From Bacteriovoracia bacterium (GTDB lineage Bacteria; Bdellovibrionota; Bacteriovoracia; Bacteriovoracales; Bacteriovoracaceae), in the NCBI GenBank assembly GCA_030431635.1, contig JAUIIL010000003.1:1-64000 (forward strand): a stretch of 64,000 bases of DNA. Direction: 5' to 3'. How positions within the stretch are numbered: position 1 is the first letter of the stretch; each line of letters opens with the position of its first letter. Under the pieces are notes generated by a model. The model saw only the letters and a list, made by a program, of their open reading frames with translations, searched no databases and was not told where the DNA came from. Of the stretch, positions 32,774 to 42,246 are shown piece after piece. Position numbers and translations under genes: made by a program.

Positions 32774-34975
32774 TTAATAGCGCTTATCAATTAAATATTT
32801 AATTGAACTAATAGCACCTTTTTCAGAGTAATGAAATTTATTTACTAAAGTTGAAATAATTCCACGTATTTGGGTCCTTGTTTCACGGTTGAGATTGGCC
32901 GAAGAGGACTTTTTCCCTTCTTTTTCTTCTTCCATCTCACGTAAATAAATAACTAGGTTTTGAGCAACTCTGGAAATGATTTTCTTCTGTTCGTTCCTAA
33001 AAGACTCCTGAAGGAGTTTTACAATATCATCAAAAACATCAGAATAAATAATACTTTTGTTAGGATTATCTAAATAGTAAGCTCCAAGACGTGAAATCAG
33101 ATGGGAGCGATATTTTTCTGGTGACTCTTTAAGCCCTATATTAGTTTCAAATTCTTTAATGAAATACATATCGCTTGGTTCAAATTTTCCAGTGACTTTA
33201 TTCTTAATTTTCTCACCCTTAATAAGAGCATTGATGTTGACGACATACTTTGAAATATAATCTTCATAGGATCTCTCATCAACGAGACCAAGAGAGTCTC
33301 TTACCTGTGAATCAAATAAGTCCAGATTGTATTCTTCAAGGTAATCAAGAAATTTTTTAGGGTTATGATAATCTCCCTGAGGAGCAATATTAAGAAAATC
33401 ATAATCCATTTTCTTATCACTTATTTCTTTGAGATAATCTTGAACTTCCATAAATGTAACATGTTGGTGGCGAGAAGAGATTTCGTAAATGATTTGTTTC
33501 ATTTCTCGTGGAGAAATACCAAACTTGCCTTCGTAAAGACCGTCATTGGTATATTCCATCAGGATTTCTTTGACTCCTTTTTTAAGAATCTGTTTTTCCT
33601 CAGAATCTAAGTGCTCAGGAGTGATATTTTCAGCAATAAGAACAGCTTTCTGCAGAGGATTGAGTGCAGACGCAATTTTACCGAGTTTTGTTTTTTGATA
33701 ATTTTTATTTAAGGGAGAGCGATATCTTGTCATGACGGCCCATAAGCAAAGAGAGCGAAGAGCTCCTGGTTCAAATGTGGTTTTCTCTTTTACATTATCA
33801 AGCTGCTCTTCATAAATTTTTTGTTCGTTAACATAATCAAGGAGATAGGGAACTCGAATAAAATTAAATCTCCCTTTAAAAGAGTTAAAATCAGGGTGTT
33901 GTTTAAAAGCCGAAAAATGAATTTCATTAGAGCTTCCAATAAAAAAGATATCAAGCTCAGTCAGTATTCCTTGAAGATTGATTGTTTTAGATTCCATTGT
34001 CATTAGTAAGTATTTGAAAGCATCAAGAGGTCTTTTAAGAAGATCGGAGAACTCTAAGATTCCACGGTTTGCCAAAACCACTTCTCCATTAAGATTAAAA
34101 AGGTTTAATGATTGGAGGCTAGGTGGAAGGTTGGCGAGTCTCTTATCCATTGTAATTTGCTGTAGCCTAGCATCGACATGAACTTGAGGTTCAATGGTGG
34201 CCGTTCCGATTGAGTAGCGTTTATCGATATAAAATCTCTCAACTCGAATATGTTTTAAAACCTCAGAGAATTCGCCTTTATAGTTTTTCAAAAGAGCGTC
34301 AAAAATCATTTTGTTTCTTTTAGAAAGATCTCCTGTGTAGAGGTATGATTTCATCACAGATTCAAGACGTTCCGGGTTGTCTTTTAAGTATTCTTTGATC
34401 ATTTTTTGTCTTGTTTTCAAGGGAATAAGAAGAAGAGGGTGGTCTTTGAGTTCAGAAGTTAAAATAGCACTTATTTCTTTATCTTCTAGATGAGCATAAC
34501 TTTGAATACTGCGACTGATACCCTGATTTCCAAGACCAACAGAGCCCTTAACATAATTTTCAATCGGAAAAATCCAGTTAAAGCTATAAAGAGCACCTTC
34601 ATCAAGACGAGAGTAGTCTTCAGCACTTTTCATTAGTTTTTTAACAAGAGAAGATTTTGAAGAACCATTGGGTCCAACGAGAAGAATAAACTTGTTGTTA
34701 TACCCTTCTTCTCCAAAGTTTTCTAAGTTTCTATAAATGAGTTTTTGTGTTTGATACTGACCGTAAACAGGAGGAGCGTCATGATGCTTCTTTTTAAATA
34801 GCTCAAAACCACCTCTTTCGTTGCGACCAAAATGATCGAACATATCCTTGAGATAGAGGCTTGAAGTTCGCAATTCTCTCCACGGATTATGCTCAAATGT
34901 TTCCATATATTCTTCAAAGGATAGGTTTTGTTTAAAGTCTTCTTTCTCGTTATTAATCTCTTCAAGCCATTTCAT
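32774..34975 (-). CDS. prkA: PrkA-type serine protein kinase (733 aa)
   Basis: AAA-like PrkA domain: NPWRELRTSSLYLKDMFDHF and the P-loop LLVGPNGSSKSSLVKKL (Walker A GPNGSSKS). The remaining PrkA N domain holds FIGSSNEIHFSAFKQHPDFN and GRFNFIRVPYLLDYVNEQ. The C-terminal PrkA domain has LGLVDERSYEDYISKYV and the closing ARVAQNLVIYLREM. Family members (YeaG, PrkA) phosphorylate proteins in response to stress, starvation or sporulation. Usually shared with a neighbouring YeaH-type VWA protein; none is seen in this window. Start at ATG 34975. Confidence 0.88.
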   Translation of the reverse strand: MKWLEEINNEKEDFKQNLSFEEYMETFEHNPWRELRTSSLYLKDMFDHFGRNERGGFELFKKKHHDAPPVYGQYQTQKLIYRNLENFGEEGYNNKFILLVGPNGSSKSSLVKKLMKSAEDYSRLDEGALYSFNWIFPIENYVKGSVGLGNQGISRSIQSYAHLEDKEISAILTSELKDHPLLLIPLKTRQKMIKEYLKDNPERLESVMKSYLYTGDLSKRNKMIFDALLKNYKGEFSEVLKHIRVERFYIDKRYSIGTATIEPQVHVDARLQQITMDKRLANLPPSLQSLNLFNLNGEVVLANRGILEFSDLLKRPLDAFKYLLMTMESKTINLQGILTELDIFFIGSSNEIHFSAFKQHPDFNSFKGRFNFIRVPYLLDYVNEQKIYEEQLDNVKEKTTFEPGALRSLCLWAVMTRYRSPLNKNYQKTKLGKIASALNPLQKAVLIAENITPEHLDSEEKQILKKGVKEILMEYTNDGLYEGKFGISPREMKQIIYEISSRHQHVTFMEVQDYLKEISDKKMDYDFLNIAPQGDYHNPKKFLDYLEEYNLDLFDSQVRDSLGLVDERSYEDYISKYVVNINALIKGEKIKNKVTGKFEPSDMYFIKEFETNIGLKESPEKYRSHLISRLGAYYLDNPNKSIIYSDVFDDIVKLLQESFRNEQKKIISRVAQNLVIYLREMEEEKEGKKSSSANLNRETRTQIRGIISTLVNKFHYSEKGAISSIKYLIDKRY

Positions 34976-35049
34976 TGAATTCTCTCTGTTAAGGTCGTCT
35001 CTTATATTCTATAATTGTTTGATATTTAAGTCATCTAAGGGCAATAATT

Positions 35050-36252
35050 TTGAAGATTTTTGTCATTCTTATTTTTCTCTCTCTAGGATCGATTGCTTTC
35101 TTTCTAATCGATGATGAGGCCATTGAAAAAGAAACTTTTCAAGTACATACAGGCGTAGTTGAGTTATTAGATAAACTACTCACTCGATGGAAACAAGGCG
35201 ATATAGAGGGCAACTACGCTAAAGATCTTTTTAATTGTCCGCAAATTCCCAATAAACTTTCTCTAGATAGTAAATACTTTGAATGCAATTCGTTATACTA
35301 CGAGTGTTATCTTAAGAAAAAAATTAAAAACTCAAAACCGTTTTTGGTGAAGTTAGAAAATAAAGAGGTTCCTGTTGAATTTCTCCCTCTCTTTACTGAT
35401 GAACAGTTAGGTAGAGATTATTTAAAACCTGTACCAGAAGGATATGAGCTTAAGTTTAAAATAAAAAAAAATGTTTACACTATCCAGTTAAAAAACACAT
35501 GCCACGATACCTATCTTCCTCAAAGAAAATATAGCTCAGGCCCCATTATTTATTCAGACAAAAATAAATTTTACTGGGATAACTTTTATCGCAATTTCTA
35601 TCTAGATAAATACATTGTACCCCATTATAAGGTTTTAGAATGGGCCAAGTTAGAAAAAAAAGAAATTCCTACAGTTGATAAGTCTAAGTGGCACTTACCT
35701 TCAACTGTTTTAACAATGAATCAAATAGATCAGTTTTGCAATTTTCATCGCTCAAGGCCCATGCTGGCCAAATTACTTGATGCTGGAAGTTTTCTTCCTG
35801 TAAATGAAAAAATAACTAATCCATCTATCATTAACAAGGCACCATATCCTTGGAGTCGGAAGAGAAGTTTTTTTCAAGAAGAAGAGGGGCTTTATGATGA
35901 AACAAAAGATAATAAAAAACACTGTCTTTATCTTTATGATAAAAAATGCAGAGACTCCGGAGTCTCTTACAATCCTTATGAAGATAGCACTGTGACTTGG
36001 ATTGGATTATTTAATCCCCTGGGAGGGCCAATGGAATTTGTGAGAAACGATTTCGAGCCTTCTAAGAATTTAGTTTTAAGTAGTTATTATTTTGATGTGA
36101 ACGACAAAAATAATCAAATTGGTTATAGAGGAATTTGGACGGGGGCAAAGCAAGATATCATGTCAATAGAGTTTGCTAATAGCTTGATTCCCAATATGGA
36201 TATTTTTTCAGATGTTAAAATAGGTTTTAGATGTTACAAACAAAGACCCTAG
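35050..36252 (+). CDS. Secreted protein with FGE/SUMF1-like C-terminal part (400 aa)
   Basis: TTG start with an AAGGG site ~9 bases upstream. A signal-anchor helix (FVILIFLSLGSIAFFLID) is followed by a soluble domain. The C-terminal half carries several features of the formylglycine-generating enzyme/C-type lectin fold: WIGLFNPLGGPMEFVRN (like the VGGNVWEW...D region) and a final IGFRCYKQ (like GFRCA). Catalytic Cys of true FGE are not evident, so it probably keeps only the fold. No family assignment is certain. It overlaps the next gene, a lipoprotein, by 22 bases. Confidence 0.72.
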   Translation: MKIFVILIFLSLGSIAFFLIDDEAIEKETFQVHTGVVELLDKLLTRWKQGDIEGNYAKDLFNCPQIPNKLSLDSKYFECNSLYYECYLKKKIKNSKPFLVKLENKEVPVEFLPLFTDEQLGRDYLKPVPEGYELKFKIKKNVYTIQLKNTCHDTYLPQRKYSSGPIIYSDKNKFYWDNFYRNFYLDKYIVPHYKVLEWAKLEKKEIPTVDKSKWHLPSTVLTMNQIDQFCNFHRSRPMLAKLLDAGSFLPVNEKITNPSIINKAPYPWSRKRSFFQEEEGLYDETKDNKKHCLYLYDKKCRDSGVSYNPYEDSTVTWIGLFNPLGGPMEFVRNDFEPSKNLVLSSYYFDVNDKNNQIGYRGIWTGAKQDIMSIEFANSLIPNMDIFSDVKIGFRCYKQRP

Positions 36253-37160
36253 CTCTTTTTTTATTATTTTTCATTTCTTGTCAGAAAGAAAGAAGTTTTT
36301 ACTCATTTTTTAATGAGTTGTTTCCACTAGCATTTCATTCTACCCATATTGAAATTTACTCTGAAAATCTTTTTAGTGCAGAAGTTATCAGTTTACCTAA
36401 AAACACCTGGGTAGATTTGGTTATGTTTGAAAAGAGAAATGAAAGATTTTGTTTACTTTACAAAACTCCATATAAAAATAAAGAGCAAGAGTTAGATGGA
36501 GTTTTAAGATTAATCAAAATTCAAAACAAGGAAGACTGTAATGAGCTAAATCAAAAGAACTTACAAGCTCAGGTTTCTTTGAAATATTTAAGTGTAGAGT
36601 TTATGACAAAGAATGAGGATGGAAGTTTCAGACCCCAAATGATTTTCATGGGAGAGTATAAGGAAAACAAGAAATTAAAAAACTTTAAATTAACTCTTCC
36701 TCTTTTGTCCTTGAAGTATGGGGCCAACACTTTCTCTCAAGGGAAAAAATTAGATGGTCCTTCTCTTTATCAAAAATTTTCTTCTTCCGTTGATTTAACC
36801 TATCTTCATGGATTAAGTTTTAATCGATTTGATAATAATAACCCTGTTGCTAAAAACTTTAAGTTTGTTGAAGCCAACTTTTGTCACAAGTTAGACGAAT
36901 CATGCTTGAACAGAGAGGACTATAAGTGTTCGCTTTGTCCTCATGGTCTATGGACAGAAATTGCGGGAGGGAAATGCTCAACTCGCCTTGATAAAGTGTG
37001 TGGTGACTATCAATGTAATCAAGCTGGAAATCCAGCTTGCTTCAGAGGGTTTTCTTTTACTAACGAAAAACTGGTTGGATGTGAGCGTTTTCAAAATGCA
37101 GTTTATTGTCTGGAAGGATTAAAGCCCATTTGTGTTGATGGATACTTTATCTGTCAGTAG
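36231..37160 (+). CDS. Lipoprotein with Cys-rich C-terminus (309 aa)
   Basis: Lipobox LFFISC (Cys17) gives a lipid anchor. Residues ~20-210 form a beta-rich region of no recognised family. The last ~100 residues contain many Cys (NFCHKLDESCLNREDYKCSL then CPHGLW, CSTRLDKVCGDYQCN, PACFRGF, GCERF, VYCLEG, PICVDGYFICQ), typical of a disulfide-stabilised extracellular domain. It follows the FGE-like gene with a 22-base overlap. Periplasmic or surface location inferred. Confidence 0.78.
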   Translation: MLQTKTLALFLLFFISCQKERSFYSFFNELFPLAFHSTHIEIYSENLFSAEVISLPKNTWVDLVMFEKRNERFCLLYKTPYKNKEQELDGVLRLIKIQNKEDCNELNQKNLQAQVSLKYLSVEFMTKNEDGSFRPQMIFMGEYKENKKLKNFKLTLPLLSLKYGANTFSQGKKLDGPSLYQKFSSSVDLTYLHGLSFNRFDNNNPVAKNFKFVEANFCHKLDESCLNREDYKCSLCPHGLWTEIAGGKCSTRLDKVCGDYQCNQAGNPACFRGFSFTNEKLVGCERFQNAVYCLEGLKPICVDGYFICQ

Positions 37161-38982
37161 AACTCTCTTCAACAGTTATTCTCTTTGTTAAATTATACTT
37201 TTTAATTGTACTATCAATTTCAGTTGCTTTACTGAGACTTTCTAAAACGATGTCTCTGTAGTTCATTTTTAGAGATTTTCTTTTATTAGAATGGATTTTA
37301 TTAATAACTTGGTTTAATTCAGGTTCGATATAGGAGTCGATGAAATCTACAGTGGCCAATATATACTCTTTATTATCTTGTAGAATAGAGCCATCATCTA
37401 AAAAAATTGAAATTTTATCATCTTTAATAAAAATATTAATTCCAGAGACATAGATAGTTTTTTGAGATGAATCCTTAAGGCTTTTAGTAATAATATCCCT
37501 TATCTTTTTTCCTTTCATTTTGATACTTAAAAGAGAGCTATTGAAAGGAAGGGCCTTAAATAATTCACTGTAAGTGAGGCTACCTTGCTTTAAACCCTCC
37601 CTGACGGAGTTTTCATAAATAAGGCCTATATCTGCATTGAGTTTTTTTGTAATATTATCAATAACAAATGTCGCAAATGGAGAGTTATACTCATTTTTGT
37701 GCTCGAAGCTCTCTTTTAAATTAATAATCTTTTTTTGTGCCAGTTTTTTTACTTTAAGATCATAAGGTTCTAGCATTTTGTTAACAATACTATCTTCTTC
37801 AATAGGAACTCCCAGAAATTGAGCTGCTGTCAATTGGTCATGATTAATACTTTTATCTTTCCAATAGCAGTCTTGTGAGGATTCAAAAAAACTATGACAA
37901 ATCATTGTTGGTTGATGAATAAGTGTTTTTTCTGAAATGATCTTCTCTTCAACTGTATCATAGTACAACTCTAAGCGCGAAAAAGATTCGCCCCCTCCAA
38001 AACTTTGGATAACCGGAACTTTGTTTATAAAGTTGGCCACTTTACTTTCTTGCCCACCAGTGATTATCGCGTGAATATAGTTCTTAGGAATATCTCCAAA
38101 GATCTCTTTAAACTCTTCACTAAACTGACAAGACTCAGCAATTTGAGGATTGAAATTAACTTTTTCTAAGGGAAGTTTTTTCTCGAGAGCAGCTTTGTCT
38201 CCACAACGAATATCTGTCGACATAAGGAGCAAATTGATTTGGGCCCCTTTGTTTTTTAAAAGAGCAGCTGTCTCAAAGATAGATTTTTTGGCTGACTCTA
38301 CATAAACACCAGTGAAAAGCTCTTTCTTGTGTTTACTTATAACGGATTGAGATGTGATTCCAATGATTCCAACTTTAATACCATTAACTTCTTTAAGAAG
38401 ATAAGGGAGCATATTTTTAGATGAAACAGGTTGTCCTTTTGCAATATCATAGAAATTACTAGCAATAACGGGGAAGCTGACTTCGTTCATTTTATTTTGG
38501 ATATTGTTTTGAAATGAATCTTCAAGTTGATCAGCAAAAATCAAGTCATTTGGACCTAATACAATGGCATCGTAATCAAGATAATCAAAAATCTTAAGAG
38601 TCGGTGAGCCGTGAAAGAGATTGGTGAGTAGAGTTCCTTGCAAAGAGTTTCCTGCATCTAGTAACATCACTTCACCGGAGTATTTACTTCTAAGAATTTT
38701 AAGATAGGAAGAAAAGTAAGCAAGTCCACCCAATTGATAGGGAGTGTTTCCACCAAAGTTTTGAGAGTAGTGTAAATGAGTTGTGGGAGTAATATTACCG
38801 TTAAAATCATTTGTGCTAACGATAATAATTCTTTTTACTTCTTCCGGGAGACTTTCTTCAATAGCATAGGGCTGAGTATAAAGACGGTAGTGGCCACTAG
38901 GCTTTTCATTTTCTTCTCCACCTTGTTTGAAAGTACAAGAAAGACAAAGAGAGAAAGCGAGAACTTGGTAAATTATTTTCAT
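37147..38982 (-). CDS. 5'-nucleotidase (UshA) family lipoprotein lacking metal-ligand His (611 aa)
   Basis: I use the ATG at 38982 (MKIIYQVLAFSLCLSC with lipobox Cys); a longer frame begins at 39063 but overlaps nifS. The fold follows UshA: metallophosphatase N-domain, then a 5_nucleotid_C domain (DIGLIYENSVREGLKQGSL). The family's metal-binding motifs are altered: STNDFNGNI (His replaced by Asn), LLDAGNSLQG (GD replaced by GN), LGPNDLIF instead of GNHEFD, and TGGQES instead of GGHSH. All motif histidines are lost, so phosphatase activity is doubtful. It is next to nifS and nadA on the same strand. Confidence 0.8.
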   Translation of the reverse strand: MKIIYQVLAFSLCLSCTFKQGGEENEKPSGHYRLYTQPYAIEESLPEEVKRIIIVSTNDFNGNITPTTHLHYSQNFGGNTPYQLGGLAYFSSYLKILRSKYSGEVMLLDAGNSLQGTLLTNLFHGSPTLKIFDYLDYDAIVLGPNDLIFADQLEDSFQNNIQNKMNEVSFPVIASNFYDIAKGQPVSSKNMLPYLLKEVNGIKVGIIGITSQSVISKHKKELFTGVYVESAKKSIFETAALLKNKGAQINLLLMSTDIRCGDKAALEKKLPLEKVNFNPQIAESCQFSEEFKEIFGDIPKNYIHAIITGGQESKVANFINKVPVIQSFGGGESFSRLELYYDTVEEKIISEKTLIHQPTMICHSFFESSQDCYWKDKSINHDQLTAAQFLGVPIEEDSIVNKMLEPYDLKVKKLAQKKIINLKESFEHKNEYNSPFATFVIDNITKKLNADIGLIYENSVREGLKQGSLTYSELFKALPFNSSLLSIKMKGKKIRDIITKSLKDSSQKTIYVSGINIFIKDDKISIFLDDGSILQDNKEYILATVDFIDSYIEPELNQVINKIHSNKRKSLKMNYRDIVLESLSKATEIDSTIKKYNLTKRITVEESSTDR

Positions 38983-38983
38983 T

Positions 38984-40138
38984 TTAAAAATTTTCAATTT
39001 TTCCAAGTTTTTGATAGGCATGAGAAAGAGCATTGAAAATTTCTTGATAAGATTTTTCATCATTACCTAAGCAAAGAGAGATTCTGACAACTCCTCTTCC
39101 AATATCATCTTGAACCCCCATTGCTTTAAGAACTTTTGAAGTGGTAGGCTCGTTATCCGAGCAAGCAGAAGAAGTCGTGACGAAAATATCTTCAGATTCA
39201 AGTTCTATTTGAACTCCCTGGCCATGAATTCCTGGAAAAGAAATAAGACTTGTTGAAGCAAGGCGGTTAGCTTTCTCTCCTAAAATAATGACATTAGGAA
39301 AAGACTCTTTAACTTTCTTTTCAAAAGCTTCTCTATTTTTTTTGCAATTAACGAGCTTGCTTTTATTTTCATCAAAAGATTTAAGAGCGATGGCCAGTGT
39401 TTCAATACCAATATAATTTTGGGTCCCACCTCTAAAGCCTTTTTCTTGGCCGCCTCCAAAAATGAAGGGTCTTAATTGAGTTGGTTTTTTGACAAGAAGA
39501 ATACCGCTGCCGATAAGAGCTCCTACTTTATGACCAGAAAGAACAGCATAATCAATCCCAGATTCTTCAAAGTTAAACTCTTCTTTTCCTATAAATTGCG
39601 TTGTATCACTAAAATAGGGAATTTTTTCTGCACTACAGATAGCCGCAACATCTTTGTAGGGTTGAATAACTCCTGTTTCATTATTGGCCGCCATGATACT
39701 AACCAAAGCGATATTATCTTGATGTTTTTGGATCGTTTGTTTGAAAACATCAAGTTGAAGCACTCCATTTTTATCAACTGGAATGGTTTCTAGTTGATAT
39801 CCTTGTTCAGCATAGTAGTTAACGGCATTAACAACAGCGGAGTGCTCTATACTTGAAGTAATAATGACTTTTTTCTTTTGAGATTTACAGTTAAGAATCG
39901 AGAAGAAGACGTGTGAAATACCTTCAGAGGAACCAGAATTAAAAATAATTTGAGCTGGTTGGGCCCCTAGAGACTTAGCGCATGTTCTGCGACATTTTTC
40001 TATCGCGGCATTAATTTGTTGTCCAAGGCAATGGATAGCATTTGGATTAGCAAAAGGTCCATCCACAAGTCTTGTTCGAAGATAGTCTCTTACTTCAGGA
40101 TTAAGAAGAGAGCTTCCATTAAAATCAGCATAAATCAT
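38984..40138 (-). CDS. NifS/IscS-like cysteine desulfurase (384 aa)
   Basis: PLP-dependent class V aminotransferase fold: MIYADFNGSSLLNPEV at the N-terminus, IFNSGSSEGISHV, IEHSAVVNAV, MAANNETGVIQPYK, the PLP Lys in YAVLSGHKVGALIGSG, FGGGQEKGFRGGTQNYIGI and the catalytic Cys loop TTSSACSDNEPTTSKVL. It yields sulfur for Fe-S cluster or other uses. NifS-like genes next to nadA are a known arrangement, since NadA needs an Fe4S4 cluster. Gap to nadA is 29 bases. Confidence 0.92.
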   Translation of the reverse strand: MIYADFNGSSLLNPEVRDYLRTRLVDGPFANPNAIHCLGQQINAAIEKCRRTCAKSLGAQPAQIIFNSGSSEGISHVFFSILNCKSQKKKVIITSSIEHSAVVNAVNYYAEQGYQLETIPVDKNGVLQLDVFKQTIQKHQDNIALVSIMAANNETGVIQPYKDVAAICSAEKIPYFSDTTQFIGKEEFNFEESGIDYAVLSGHKVGALIGSGILLVKKPTQLRPFIFGGGQEKGFRGGTQNYIGIETLAIALKSFDENKSKLVNCKKNREAFEKKVKESFPNVIILGEKANRLASTSLISFPGIHGQGVQIELESEDIFVTTSSACSDNEPTTSKVLKAMGVQDDIGRGVVRISLCLGNDEKSYQEIFNALSHAYQKLGKIENF

Positions 40139-40167
40139 ATTTCATATTAATAGCACAAAAGAGAGAT

Positions 40168-41280
40168 TTAGGAAATTTCAAGCATACGCTGCAAAGCAAG
40201 AAGAGAGAGTTTTTTTGTTTCTTCGTTAACTTTAATAACGTTGATAGGCTCTCCTCTTTCAATTGAGCGAAAACTCTCAAGAAGCCATCTTGGTCTAACT
40301 CGATACATTGTCGTGCAAAGGCACTGGTAAGGAGAAAGAGAGCGAATTTCTAGATGAGGGTATTCATGGGCCAGGCGATTCACAAGATTAATTTCAGTAC
40401 CAATAGCAAACTTATCCCCTGCTTTGGCCTTCTTGACTTGTTCAATGATAAAGGAAGTTGAACCATTGAGATCACTAGCTTGAACTACATCAAAATTACA
40501 CTCTGGGTGCACCAAAACGATTGTATCAGGAGATTCTTGTTTTATTTTTTTTACCTGATCGACCTGAAAACCTTGGTGGACAGAGCAATACCCATACCAA
40601 AGAATTACTTTGGCCTTATCTATTTGTTCAGAGGTTAAGCCTCCGTTAAGGTGGTTGGGATTATAAACGACCATTTCTTCAAGTTTTATTCCCATTTCAA
40701 AACAAGTATTTCTGCCAAGGTGTTGGTCAGGAAAAAATAAGAGTTTTTCCCCTTTTTCTAAGGCCCACTTGATTACCTTTTCAGCATTACTAGAAGTGCA
40801 AATGGCCCCTTCGTTTTCGCCGACAAAAGCTTTAAGTTGCGCATCACAATTAATATAAGTTATGGGGATAATACTTTGTTTCGTGGAGTTTCTAATATAA
40901 CTCCAAGCCCTGTCTATTTCAGTTCGATTTGCCATATCGGCCATTGAGCAACCGGCCTTAAGATCGGGTAAGATTACTTTTTGCTCTAATGATGTGAGCA
41001 TGTCAGCCGTTTCGGCCATAAAATGAACACCACAAAAAATAATGAACTCTTTATCAAGTTTAGCTGCTTCTTGGGCGAGCTTGAGTGAGTCTCCTTTAAT
41101 ATCAGCAAGAGAAATAACATCATCTTGTTGATAATGGTGTCCAAGAACAATAACTCTATCTTTAAGTCTTTCTTTTATAGAGAACATCTCCTCCATTACC
41201 TCGGCATCAGAGAGTTCACTTTCACTAATTTGGGGGAGGTGTTCTTCTTTTTTTGAATAGAGTTCTAACATGTGCTGCAC
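40168..41280 (-). CDS. nadA: Quinolinate synthase A
   Basis: Condenses iminoaspartate with dihydroxyacetone phosphate to quinolinate in NAD synthesis; contains a Fe4S4 cluster. Recognised by ILGHHYQQDDV-like VLGHHYQQDDVISLADIKGD, IIFCGVHFMAETADML, TYINCDAQLKAF, VHPECNFDVVQASD and CLCTTMYRVRPRWLLESF. The family's Cys ligands are visible in these segments. Length 370 is normal. Upstream of nifS on the same strand, so likely one operon (nadA-nifS-5'-nucleotidase-like). Confidence 0.95.
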   Translation of the reverse strand: MQHMLELYSKKEEHLPQISESELSDAEVMEEMFSIKERLKDRVIVLGHHYQQDDVISLADIKGDSLKLAQEAAKLDKEFIIFCGVHFMAETADMLTSLEQKVILPDLKAGCSMADMANRTEIDRAWSYIRNSTKQSIIPITYINCDAQLKAFVGENEGAICTSSNAEKVIKWALEKGEKLLFFPDQHLGRNTCFEMGIKLEEMVVYNPNHLNGGLTSEQIDKAKVILWYGYCSVHQGFQVDQVKKIKQESPDTIVLVHPECNFDVVQASDLNGSTSFIIEQVKKAKAGDKFAIGTEINLVNRLAHEYPHLEIRSLSPYQCLCTTMYRVRPRWLLESFRSIERGEPINVIKVNEETKKLSLLALQRMLEIS

Positions 41281-41367
41281 TCTAGGCCAGTTGCATTAAG
41301 TTGGCAAGCACGCCCGTTAGAGGGGAGAAATTAATCTTGAGTGAGCGGCTTGGTTATTTTCTTTTTT

Positions 41368-41397
41368 TTGACGGATTGTTTCGTTTTTACCTAAACT
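41368..41397 (+). promoter_or_regulatory. Candidate promoter for parAB
   Basis: TTGACG (41368-41373) is followed after 18 bases by TAAACT (41392-41397), about 45 bases before the ParA start at 41443. The -35 is near-consensus; the -10 is moderate. Confidence 0.4.
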
Positions 41398-41442
41398 ATT
41401 ATAAATAGGACGTTTGACCTAGTGCCATGGAGGACATCAATT

Positions 41443-42219
41443 ATGAAAGTAATCACAGTCGCAAATAATAAAGGTGGAGTTGGAAAAACCATGCAGTGTT
41501 ACCAACTGGCCAGTTTTCTCGCTAGTAAGGGACACAAGGTACTTACAATTGATTTCGACTCACAGGCAAACTTAAGCTCCACCCTTGGAGTAAATGTTGC
41601 TAGAACGCTCATTCCTGAATGGCTTATTGGTGATATTGAATCAAAAGATGTGATTGTTCCAACAGAAGGGAAATACGATTTTCATGAAAATCTTTTCATT
41701 ATTCCTTCTTCAAGACATTTAGCGAGTCTTTCGAAACTGCTTATACTAAGTGAAAGTGAAGTGAGAAAACACGCTGGTAGAAAAGAAAGACTTTTAAGAC
41801 TTAGATTAAGCCAGCTGCATGAAGAGTTTGATTATGTTGTCATCGACACACCTCCAATGCTAGGAGATGAACTCATTATGTCTTTGGTTGCTTCTGATAA
41901 AATACTTATTCCAACTCAAGCTCAAGATTACTCGATCGATGGTCTGGAAGAGTTGATGGATACTTTTGAAATTATTAAAGATACTGAAAATCCAGGTCTT
42001 TCTTTTGCCATTATTCCATCAATGGTTAATATGAGAAGAAAAATTGAAAGAGCAAGGATGGAAGAGCTCTCTCAGATGTTTGATATAACACCAGCGATTA
42101 GAAACCTTGTTGAAATGCAAGAGTCTATTTCTTTAAAGAAGCCTGTTTTTATGATGGGAAAACGCTCAAAAAGCAAAGAAGATTATGAAAAACTGTGGGA
42201 ATCAATAGGAATTGAATAA
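41443..42219 (+). CDS. ParA family ATPase (258 aa)
   Basis: I use the ATG at 41443 because GGAGGA lies 8 bases upstream and it gives the usual N-terminus MKVITVANNKGGVGKT. The deviant Walker A is NNKGGVGKTMQ (with the signature Lys), then TIDFDSQANLSSTLG and VVIDTPPMLGDE. Family role is ATP-dependent segregation or positioning of DNA or protein complexes. It is followed 27 bases later by a ParB gene. The chromosomal parAB is usually near oriC genes (gidB, dnaA); none are seen here, so this may be a second system. Confidence 0.92.
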   Translation: MKVITVANNKGGVGKTMQCYQLASFLASKGHKVLTIDFDSQANLSSTLGVNVARTLIPEWLIGDIESKDVIVPTEGKYDFHENLFIIPSSRHLASLSKLLILSESEVRKHAGRKERLLRLRLSQLHEEFDYVVIDTPPMLGDELIMSLVASDKILIPTQAQDYSIDGLEELMDTFEIIKDTENPGLSFAIIPSMVNMRRKIERARMEELSQMFDITPAIRNLVEMQESISLKKPVFMMGKRSKSKEDYEKLWESIGIE

Positions 42220-42246
42220 AACTTAAACCTTTTTCTGGAGTCACGG

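Noticed and set aside
41281-41442. Search for parS-like sites near the ParAB genes
   Set aside because: No TGTTTCACGTGAAACA-like palindrome was seen near the pair.
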